The translations under genes and the position numbers were made by a program. A DNA stretch of 64,000 bases. Origin: Fallopia convolvulus (lineage: Eukaryota > Streptophyta > Magnoliopsida > Caryophyllales > Polygonaceae). The notes under the pieces are model-generated. The model worked only from the letters and a program-made list of their open reading frames with translations, did no database searches and was not told the origin of the DNA. Positions 55,743-64,000 of this stretch are shown here, in pieces (the stretch's first letter is position 1; every line of letters begins with the position of its first letter). The stretch lies in assembly GCA_964016875.1 (NCBI GenBank), contig OZ024733.1:23045324-23109323 (forward strand), written 5' to 3'.

Positions 55743-55985
55743 TAAAAAGGTCCATATTGTGAAATATCAATTGTTAAATTACTATTTATTTTGACACACT
55801 CATTAAATATTATTTTGTTGCGGAGAACCACCCACCTATCAAGTCCGTTAGTTTTATCGTTAAAAAGCGCGCTTTTACCATTTTACCCCTCGTTTTTAAA
55901 AAAAAACTACCAACATTACTAGGTTTTCCCGTCTTGATTACCGGTTGGCTCCTTCCCCATGTTCTTTAAGCTTCTTCGAGGTGCC
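55743..55985. repeat. MULE left terminal inverted repeat (inner part)
   Basis: It matches the inverse of 59655-59830 for over 130 bp with scattered substitutions. Confidence 0.85.
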
Positions 55986-55999
55986 ATTTTAAAAGCCAG

Positions 56000-56960
56000 C
56001 TTGCATCCAGTTTCGAGAGAGGAGGAACTCGAAGAGACTCGAAGGGTTGGAGCAAGAGCAACGCGAGGGAACTCGATACGAAGGGACTCGAAGTGAGGTA
56101 AGCTTGAATTGTTTGGGTTTACGGTTTGATTTGTGGAAATCGATTCGATTTCAGGGTTTGAGGGTTTGAAACAGTTCGATACGATTTCCTGGTTTGATTT
56201 TACAACAATTCGATGTGATTTTAGGTTTGAGGGTTTAGAACAATTCGATACGATTTTTCAGGTTTCATTGTAGGAATTTGGGTTTGATTTTAGTTGCATG
56301 TGTGTTTGATGAAAGACAAAATGGGTCTGATGTTAGGGTTAGATTGAAGGATTTAGGGTTGCATGTATGTTAGATTGAAAGCGACTTGTGTAGTTTCTTA
56401 ATTTGCAAACCGGATGCTTTAGGGCATTGTTGCTGGGATATTGCCTTGCTCTTTTCTCTTCTCTCTTCTTCATCATTTCTCATTGATTTCTTTGAATTGG
56501 CAACAAACTTATCTAATACAATCATTCAATCTCTGTTTCTATCTTACAATCTAACTCAATATTTAGTCAATAATTGTTACACATTTATATCTTCATCATA
56601 ACTTTTGAGACACTCATTAACTAATATATTTGTTTCATTTTTTATTTGAAGCTACCTTGTCATCAATCTCAGAGCAATTAGATTTAAATTCAGATGAGAT
56701 GGAGGACTATGAACTTTCCATATACAACAAACTCCGGCGCATTGAGATAAGAGTTCGTAAATCAAATGGAACATTGCAGTGTCAATTTTATCTGGGCAAG
56801 AAAAAGCAAGTGTGGTCATTCAAAGACCTCATCCAACACGCTGCATGAATAGCAAAGAGTACAAGGAGAAAGAGAAGTGACAAAGTCAGGGCTAAGCACC
56901 ATGCTTTAGAGATATTCATGAGAAACTATATGGGGGCGGAGCATTAGCTGGCAGTTGGTT
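56000..56960 (+). pseudogene. zf-XS domain gene fragment (IDN2/FDM-like) captured in MULE
   Basis: A leader exon (about 56010-56097) ends at GAG|GTAAGC. The intron ends TTGAAG near 56652. Coding then reads SISEQLDLNSDEMEDYELS, IYNKLRRIEIRVRKSNGTL, QCQFYLGKKKQ and FKDLIQHAA. A TGA (56846-56848) interrupts, and the same frame continues IAKSTRRKRSDKVRAKHHAL to a stop near 56950. This is the zf-XS domain of the SGS3/IDN2/FDM family, RNA-directed DNA methylation factors. The second zinc-binding Cys of CxxC is Tyr. The XS, coiled-coil and XH domains are absent. It starts just inside the left TIR, which could act as promoter. Family match is strong; expression is unknown. Confidence 0.8.
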
Positions 56961-57555
56961 CAGGTAGGGTCATCGTATTTTGGGTGACTTAGGGTCAATC
57001 CTTGAATCTTGCACTAGCTTTTTTTATTGTTCAATATTGGCAATGTTAAGGTAAGAAGGTCTTTCGAACTAGTTGGTTGAATGGTATTATGGTGTAAGTA
57101 ATGAAGACAGATGGTATGAATGATCAGTGATGGTATTTTGGGATGGTAAACAATGTGTAAGATATGTGATGGTATATAATTTCAGTTTCATTGCGTCTCT
57201 TATTCTATTCAATTTGCATCCAGTTTCATTACATTGATGCATGGTTGACCATGTTTGGTTAATGTCTAGCTTGTTGATCATCAATTGCAGTTTTGTTTTG
57301 TTATTGGCAACAGTTTACTCATTTTGCAACATCATTGAAGCATACAAGTAGCTTAAAGCATCCAATTTGCAACATGATTAAAGCATCCAGTTTCGTTACA
57401 AACTTCATCTAGTTTCATTACATTGATGCATTCAAAATAACAATAACAAATTGTCTTATCCCCATCCTACACTAAAGTACTCATGTTACCTAACAACAAT
57501 TTCCCCACTTGCCAACAACAACCCTATCATTGCAACAAAAATGCTACCTATTACA
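56961..57555. other. MULE interior, no gene recognised
   Basis: Short direct repeats of ATCCAGTTTCATTACATTGA (57217 and 57406) with variants (57383) occur here. No coding similarity seen. Confidence 0.45.
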
Positions 57556-57559
57556 CACA

Positions 57560-57895
57560 TCACATCAAGTTTGGACCAACACTTGAGCCTATGGATCTCG
57601 GATTCCTTTGCTGCCAAAGCCTCAACCAGTTTTGTGTTGTTTTCCTCCATTTGCCTCTATTGGCTAACCAATCACTGAATGAATTTGCTTGCTTGACTAT
57701 CGAACAGATAATCGATCCACTAAAAAAACCACAACGAGGAACTCCATTTGGATTGTACAATGGGGAAGAGAAGAACCTTCTTCCATAATTTTTTGGGGTG
57801 TGAACAATGTAGACTTTTGCCCTTATGTTACAACGACAAATCACTCCATTAGTAGTAGATATATATGTAGCTTCCACTTGACATGATACCTAAAG
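57560..57895 (-). pseudogene. zf-GRF domain gene fragment in MULE
   Basis: The minus strand reads STTNGVICRCNIRAKVYIVH, then TPKNYGRRFFSSPLYNPNGV and PRCGFF. This is the GRF zinc-finger pattern, with CxC, GRRFF and CGFF present but the third Cys lost (FFSS). The tail after CGFF is Trp/Arg-rich and not family-like, suggesting a frameshift. An ATG at 57884 lies in a different frame. Spliced leader sequence appears to extend toward the right TIR (GT donor-like site near 58108). It faces the zf-XS fragment. Confidence 0.68.
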
Positions 57896-58184
57896 AAATT
57901 GAGACAATGTCATGTGTACTATTAAAGAGTGAGATAGTGGTTTCGATTAGGCTGAGATATGTAGCCATTTTCGATTAACCTAAGCAATATCGATCACAAA
58001 ACATCTTAATTGGACAAAAATTAGGAAAGAAATTCACATGAAATAGCGGTTTTTAACTTATAAACCCTAATCCATGCACCAATGTCGATAAAATCCTAAA
58101 CCCAAAACTCACGTACTTGATGACTCTTGACGATGAAAATGGAGCTTCTGAGTTCGGAAATGGTGAAAAAATGGATCAGACCTC

Positions 58185-59556
58185 TGATAGCTTGCATATA
58201 GGAGTAGTTTAGATGCATGTTTTATATATGTTTTAGTTAGTTTTAGGTTAGTTTTTATGTAGTTTTTAGGTCTTTGTGTTGTCTGGTATTATGCGCTGGT
58301 TTGCTCGGTTTTACAGGTTTTTAGGTTCAGGAGCAATAGCAGGGCGAGGTGTAGATTAACCATGGCGGTGGTGGACGAGCTAAGGGGAGCTAGGAGTTGC
58401 TAGATTGAAGATTAAAGGAGTAGAAGTGAAGGCCAAAGAAGAAACAAAAACGCGGGATGCAAGCCGCGTAACAAAGCCGCGCATTTCCAACTAGCGACCG
58501 ATTGCGCGGGGATGCAAGAAAGCGCGGCCGCGCATTTTGGTGATGTCGCGCAATTGGGATTTTCACGCGGTTGATGATTTGGGCCGAGGTTTTGGGTCAG
58601 GCTTGTAATTTTTGGGTTTTATTATATCATGTCCAAGTAGAATGTTAAGATATAATGTTTGAGGGTTGTTTTTATGAGACATATAAATACTTTATGTTAG
58701 TTTAATTTTCATAACTTTTGATCAATTTTTGGAGGCTAGAGTTTTCTCTCAAGGAAGAACCTTTGAACCTTTGTAAGTTTGATTTTAATTCAATTATGCA
58801 TTGCTAATTTCTCTTGTGTTTGGCTAGTTATTGAAGTCATGATTTGTATGTAGTTGTGAGGTTTGATTAATTCTCAACAAACTTGAATAGAAATTATTCC
58901 ATGTGCTTAATTGAATCTAAACTAGGGTTTTGTTAGATTGATCACTTAATTGAATTTCTAGTTATAACTGAATCTGATTAATTATCGGTCGGAGTTAATT
59001 AGATCAAGAGTATACTTTAATCAATTAGTACCGGTTGGACTAGTTGGTTGAAGAAGGGAATAAGTTCACAAGTCACTTAGATGTCTGGTTGCTCTAAGTT
59101 GTTTGTTTCTATTGATAACTTGAATCGTCATGCTGTTATTTAATTGAATCTAGAAGGTCTTCTAGGTTATTATTTAATTAGGGTTGTTAGACTGGTTGTT
59201 CTATCAACTAAATATGAAGTTCGGGTTTTAATCCTTAGTAGGGTCATTATCCACAATAGATTATTCAAGTAAGAAGAGAATCAATGATCAACGAATCAAT
59301 ATCATGATGGATTTAACTAGTTGAACACGTTTGTCTCTTATTGATATAAACCATCTTTTTCATTCATATTTACTTCTAATTTTGCATAGTAGTTTAGATT
59401 TCCATTCAATAAAACCCCCTTATTAGTTACTTGGCACTTAAGCAATAACACAAATACAAGAGTCTCTGTGGGTTCGACCCTTACTTGCCGCTCTACTGAG
59501 TTGGTTAAGCTAAGGTTTCTTTGATAGGTATAACGACCACTGAAAATACCTCATCA
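58185..59556 (+). mobile_element. Ty3/gypsy-like solo LTR inside the MULE
   Basis: 1372 bp, TGATAGCTTG ... CCTCATCA, flanked by a perfect target duplication ACCTC (58180-58184 and 59557-59561). A GTGGGTTCGACCC block near 59469 resembles other gypsy LTR ends here. It holds CG-rich words (GCGCGG, GCCGCGCATTT) at 58445-58575. Confidence 0.85.
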
Positions 59557-59654
59557 ACCTCATTTTTGTGTTGTGGTCGAACAATAGAACTCGTGTTTGT
59601 TGTGGTCAAACAATGGCGTCTCGAAAAATATTAAAGAAGATGAAGAAGTAGCCA

Positions 59655-59890
59655 GCCGGTAGTAAAGATGGGGAAACCTGGTAATGTTGTTAGTTTTTTT
59701 AAAAATGAGGGGCAAAATGCTAAAAGCACGCTTTCTAACGGGAAAACTAACAGACTTGACGGTTGGGTGGTTCTCCGCAACAAATTGACATTTATTAGTT
59801 GTGTCAAAATAAATAGGGATTTAGCGGGTGGTATTTTGCAATGTCAACCATTTAGCGGGTGGTTGTACACAAAAACCTCTAATTTAAAAG
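59655..59890. repeat. MULE right terminal inverted repeat
   Basis: It is the inverse match of the left TIR, continuous here, including GGTTGTACAC and the block equivalent to the left sequence on both sides of the Harbinger insertion. Confidence 0.85.
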
Positions 59891-60207
59891 GTGATTTTTT
59901 TGGCAAAAATACTCTTAATTAATTAATGATGGAAACAAATAATGTCATGGAGAATCGAATATAATGCTAAATTCTTAAAATAAACATGCAAATCCATCAA
60001 ACTAAGTATATTTAATGTTATGGTTAATCGAGAATATCAATATCCCGAATCGTAACCGACCCATAATACTGTAAAAATTATTAGTTCGGTTAACCAAACT
60101 GAATTTATAAAAAAATGGTTCGAATAACCAAAAAATGTTGGGTTTTTCGGTTTCATTTATTTTTGACAGCCTTAATTATAGTAGACTTGTCCAAACGGTT
60201 TTAGTTG
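59891..60207. other. Intergenic, possible small hAT-like MITE end
   Basis: 60040-60170 has TTCGGTTAACCAAACTGAA and ends GGTTTCATTTATTTTTGACA-type sequence common at hAT MITE edges. The partner end was not identified. Confidence 0.3.
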
Positions 60208-62078
60208 TAAGGCCCAAATACTCGAACATTCCAATTTGTACTTTTTAAAAATGTAACTAATATGGACCAAGATACGAAAGGTCACAGAGTCATTAAGGAG
60301 GATTAAGAGGCCACGGTAGACCAAGACCTTTTCATATATCACGAGCTTTCAAGTACGAAATAGTCTTGAAGAATCTACATCTTATTCACCATCCTTTGTC
60401 AAGTCGACATTGCAAAATGAAGAGCGCTTGTGTGCGTTATTTAAACTCACATGTAAGAATTTTTTGCATGGTTATCTTAGAATCTACTATTTATATAGTC
60501 TTTCCATATTTATTATTTGCTATTTTTAGGTTTTCTACATATATGGGTGATATGTTTGGACCATAATATGTGAGCTAGTTTGTCTTTTAAGTCAAGGAAA
60601 TATCATCACGTCAATTGGACCATGCAAGATTGGTGACCCTAATTTGGATGATGACATGAGACATTTTTTTATGGCTAGACTAGTTTGTAACTAAGGTTGA
60701 ATTTATCTTTGGAATAGAAAAATTGTGTGTTTTTCTTGTTCCAAGGATCCATCCTAAAATATCTATCTTTCTATCCTTCTCACACGTCCACATATACACA
60801 CAAAATCAGTTTATTCTTGCTTCTAAATTCACGTGAAATTCAATACAATTCAAGAGAAAGATTGTTGTTTGCTTTCCAAGTGATGTCCGCCTTTTTAGTT
60901 GTCTTTTTAGGGTGTGTTTTAATGTGTTTAAGTCTTTTTCTTCGGTTTTGTGTTTTGTTTTGAGTCATTTGTGTAGGTTTTCGTATTTGCTTAAGATATG
61001 GAGTCTACATAAGCTTTGGTGGTGTTTTTGTAAGTTTTTGAAGCTATGTCGAAGCGTTTTTAGGAGTAAGAGAAACTGTAAAAAGATGCAAGAGGAGTGA
61101 AGACGAAGTGATGCAAGGAATGAAGGAAAGAACCAAGATCGAGCCAACTATGAAGTTCAGAGACTCGTTACCGAGCTAAAGGATGAAGAATTGAAGCAAA
61201 AAAGAAGTGTAGCGATCCCCTAACGAGGCAGTGCTCTCAGTTACGACGTTGCTACCGAGGCAGTGGGGTCAGTATGGAGGTCACAAGGTCGGTAAAGAGG
61301 CATTCAATGAAGAAGAAATTGAAGGAAGTTCAAAAAAACCGTACCGACCCTAATGGGGTCGGTACCGAGGCATTCTGTGTCGGTAGGAGTTGTTTCGAGT
61401 TGGCGCAATTAATGATGTTTATTCCTTATCTTTATGTTTTTAGATAGTTTCCTTTGGGGATTTATCTTGATAGATTTATTTCCTTAGTAGCTTTAGCTTT
61501 AATATAAAAACCCTTGTCCTAGCTTTAGTTTTCATATCAAGTCTTATCATTCAAGTTGGAGAGAAAAACGTTAGATAGAAGAGGAGAAGAGACGCATGGT
61601 TTGAGATTGAAGAACGATTGTTTTGGATTCGATTGTAAGTTTACTTTTGATTGAATTTAGTTGTTTTTACATGATGAAGTGTGAGTAGTCTTTTTCTTTT
61701 TAAGGTTGGGGTTAACCCAACAATGGTTGTGTGTGCTTGCCTTTGATCATGATTTGATTGCTTTTATCCTTAATCTCTTCTCTTGTGCTTAAATCCTTAA
61801 TTGAAAGATGAGAATTTTCTTGTTTATAGTTTGAATCGAAAGAGACAAGCTATGAATCAGAATAGTTGATTAGGGTTTTGAAACGAAAGTTGATTAATCC
61901 TAGTTAAAGTTTGAGAGAGATAGTAAAGTTTATTGATTTAACGAAAGTTAGTTGATTTGCTTGCATGGTTGACGAAAGTTCACAACTTTATGTGATAAAA
62001 ACATGATCTTCGTGTTTCATTGGTGTTGGCATGCATAATTGTTGTTGTGGTGATACCTAAACCTTAGAATTCTTTCTC
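60208..62078. repeat. LTR-retrotransposon-like noncoding sequence
   Basis: It begins TGTAAGGCCCAAATAC, an LTR-like start. A second LTR-like unit follows, with repeated GTCGGTACCGAGGCA words (61230-61390), a TATAAAAACCC box at 61503 and CGAAAGTT repeats (61880-61980). No pol or gag. Family and boundaries are not resolved; it truncates the Harbinger gene at about 62079. Confidence 0.4.
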
Positions 62079-63104
62079 TTATTGTGGTGATACCTTGAAA
62101 AGTTTCCATCTACTATCTTCACAATCTTCGGGTATAGGTGTCGGCTTTATTAGCAAGTGGCGATGCAACTTTAAAACCGCAAGTAGACAAAGATTGAATT
62201 TTCGGCTTATACTCTCCCCACTTCTTAGAAAGTAATTTCCTATTGATCTATTCTTCTTATGATGAGCCAATGTGTACAAAAACATGGGCAGAATACATCA
62301 ACAGACCCCTGTACTTACACTTTTTTTCCTATTGGACCCCTGTACTAAAAAATGTTCAAACAGACCCCTATACTGCCCCCGATTTTGCCTATTGAACACT
62401 TTCAATCTTATTCTCCTTCCAGTGTACATCACGCGCCTTATGTGTCATGTTATTTTGCCAAATAAGCCAAAATGGTCAAATACGTACATGTTATTTTGGC
62501 AAAATACGTACATGTTATATAAGGCGCGTGAAGACTTGAAAGTGTTCAATAGGCAAAATAACATGTACGTATTTGACCATTTTGGCTTATTTGGCAAAAT
62601 AACATGACACATAAGGCACGTGATGTACACTGGAAGGAGAATAAGATTGAAAATGTTTAATAGGCAAAATTGGGGGCAGTACAGGGGTCTATTTGAAAAA
62701 ATTTTAGTACAGGGGTCCAATAGGAAAAAAAATGTAAGTACAAGGGTCTGTTGATGTATTCTGCCCAAAAACATGGCAACAATTTCTTCCAATTGCATAT
62801 TTTTGGTTCTATGTAATCTCCCAATATCTCGAACCATCTCACAAAGCACAACGAAAGTTTTTCTATTGACACGAAGCTCATTCTTACATATATTGTCACT
62901 TTCTCTAATTATCCTATTCAAATTTTCCAATCTATAGAGCTTTTTATCTTTTTTCTCCAATTGAATCTCTCGGATTTTGGACACATGCTCACGGTACATA
63001 ATTGTAGTCATGCAAACAAATCTCACAATAATCAAAACTATAATGTGCTCAAGCTTTTGTCTTTCCTTCCTCCTCCTTATTGAATCAAGCTCAAATAGGT
63101 CCAT
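62079..63104 (-). pseudogene. PIF/Harbinger transposase N-terminal part, split by a MITE
   Basis: The ATG at 63104 opens MDLFELDSIRRRKERQKLE. A helical region follows, then ELRVNRKTFVVLCEMVRDIG and MQLEEIVAMF (to 62775). After the MITE the same reading resumes at 62285: LYTLAHHKKNRSIGNYFLRS, GESISRKFNL, PIPEDCEDSRWKLFK (62105), then a GT donor-like site. This matches the helix-turn-helix and pre-catalytic region of plant HARBI1-like transposases. The DDE catalytic exons are missing beyond 62079. Confidence 0.82.
62286..62766. mobile_element. Foldback MITE inserted in Harbinger transposase
   Basis: 481 bp with inverted arms of about 190-200 bp, GGGCAGAATACATCAACAGA ... ATTCTGCCC. Target duplication AAAAACAT at 62278-62285 and 62767-62774, or 9 bp with a preceding C. 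Long arms and 9 bp favour a Mutator-type foldback; 8 bp would favour hAT. Confidence 0.88.
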
Positions 63105-63173
63105 CACTACATTACAAACAAATATATATATTAAAGAAGAAATGAAAAAAACAAGCAAACTACTCAAACACAA

Positions 63174-63736
63174 ATAAGTCCAATACTAACTATTTAAACA
63201 AAAAAAAAACAAGAGAGGGGCTAAAATGTTCAAATGGGCAAGCACTGTACCGAATTCCTAAGAATCCAAGCATAAAAATCGGATTTTTAATATAATTTCA
63301 TATTTCTAAAAAATCTAAGCATACGAACAAAATAGGAAAAGTGTGGAGAACGAAATCGAGTCATGTATGGTGCGATTTGTAATGCAGTTGAACAGTAAGA
63401 GTAAAAGCTAAAGCTACAAATACCAACTTTGATATAAAATCCATCTACTAGTCCTAACTTACCAGATCTGATATAAACGCATCAAACAAGTGCATAATAA
63501 CTAGATCTAATCAGGTATATAATAACCCACCAATTTTGATCTCAATCGGGTATATAATAACCCATCAAACAAAATCGATCGGATATATAAACGCATCAAA
63601 CGAAATCGAGTCATGTATGTGCATAAAGTGCAGAAAAAGTGTGGAGAAACTAGATCTAATCAGGTATATACACTCACCAGATCTGAAGATGCAAGTATGC
63701 AGAGCAGCGCAGCTATGGAGAAACCAGGCAATAGAG
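63174..63736. other. 5' region of Harbinger element, no gene
   Basis: AT-rich, with imperfect repeats of ATCNGGTATATAATAACCCA (63508, 63546) and GATATATAAACGCATCAAAC-like words. Probably noncoding leader of the transposase gene. Confidence 0.4.
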
Positions 63737-63929
63737 GCCTGTTTTGTTTTAGGTTTTGGTCATTCCTTGGGTTTTAGGTGGGTATGGGAATTAGTATAGT
63801 GGGCTGGTATAGCCCATACCATGGAATGAATTTCATTCCAAACCCAACTCCTACCAAACACAAAAATAGGTTTCATCCATTCCAAACCCGATTCCCTATT
63901 CCAAGGGTATGCAAACAAACAGGCCCTTA
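63737..63929. mobile_element. PIF/Harbinger terminus (or small Harbinger MITE)
   Basis: 63737 GGCCTGTTTTGTTTTAGG and the inverse of 63900-63926 (GGGCCTGTTTGTTTGCATAC) form an inverted pair, with TTA next to the right end. The right one is probably the outer terminus of the element whose transposase is at 62079-63104. Confidence 0.5.
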
Positions 63930-64000
63930 ATGTCACCATTCAAATTATTATCTCATGATATGAGATTTGGAGCATATTTACAGAATTTACAGGTATGTTG

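Larger units (their letters stand above)
54400..59890. mobile_element. Mutator-like element carrying host-like gene fragments (Pack-MULE-like)
   Basis: Long terminal inverted repeats match. The left one is about 54400-54426 plus 55743-55985, split by a Harbinger insertion. The right one is about 59655-59890. Shared blocks include TATTTATTTTGACACA, TTGTTGCGGAGAACCACCC and GTACAACCACCCG. Inside, a zf-XS gene fragment reads inward from the left and a zf-GRF fragment reads inward from the right. A gypsy solo LTR (58185-59556) is nested within. No MULE transposase is present. Exact outer ends and the 9-bp target duplication could not be fixed. Confidence 0.8.

Noticed and set aside
1..64000. tRNA, rRNA, organellar inserts, bacterial operons or phage
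   Set aside because: No cloverleaf, rRNA core or organellar gene was recognised, and the gene structure is plant nuclear. The primer-binding sites resemble tRNA ends but are retrotransposon parts.

Overview
This window is plant nuclear DNA, most likely from a eudicot. It holds spliced genes with GT/AG introns, plant-specific gene families, AT-rich intergenic sequence, and dense nested plant retrotransposons and DNA transposons. I see no rRNA, tRNA, organellar or bacterial signal. I recognise only two ordinary host genes. One is a seven-exon type II membrane methyltransferase of the PMT/DUF248 family (8132-11835, minus, 604 aa). The other is an intronless four-EF-hand calmodulin-like protein (53401-54033, minus, 210 aa). 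Nearly everything else is transposable-element sequence, mostly broken by stops, frameshifts and internal deletions.

Left part (1-15.9 kb). A miniature LTR element (TRIM, 251-815, TSD TAAAT) lies 14 bp from a copia element (830-6261, TSD CAAAC). The copia element has lost its reverse transcriptase and carries a 5'-truncated CACTA-like transposon. The PMT gene follows. A hAT fragment begins about 256 bp upstream of its start codon and is itself cut by LTR-like sequence.

Middle (16-48 kb). A Ty3/gypsy element with gag and protease but no RT or integrase (17.4-23.4 kb, minus) carries a dispersed CpG-rich motif and two hairpins with compensating stems. Next is a cluster of Sirevirus-like copia fragments. 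It includes a 10.4-kb tail-to-tail palindrome (27821-38268), a smaller palindrome (25321-26161), and copies of an extra open reading frame found downstream of gag in one copy and next to the 3' terminal region in others. A degenerate Ty3/gypsy element (43.1-48.4 kb, minus) follows, with an internal 605-bp duplication and a SINE.

Right part (48-64 kb). A solo LTR (50714-51341, TSD TGATG) contains a 30-bp-periodic cluster of heat-shock-element-like sites. A PIF/Harbinger MITE lies 21 bp beyond it. The CML gene has its promoter side bordered by a Mutator-like element (about 54.4-59.9 kb). This element carries two host-like zinc-finger gene fragments facing each other: zf-XS, the class found in RNA-directed DNA methylation factors, and zf-GRF. 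A Harbinger derivative (TSD TAA) and a gypsy solo LTR (TSD ACCTC) are inserted in it. A PIF/Harbinger transposase pseudogene split by a foldback MITE ends the window.

The two host genes have no evident functional link. The main interest is the TE architecture: long palindromes, a gene-capturing MULE, a putative heat-responsive LTR, and possibly structured RNA in a gag-only element. Element-family assignments rest on motifs and terminal structure read by eye. Lineage names such as Sirevirus or Athila/Tat are inferences.
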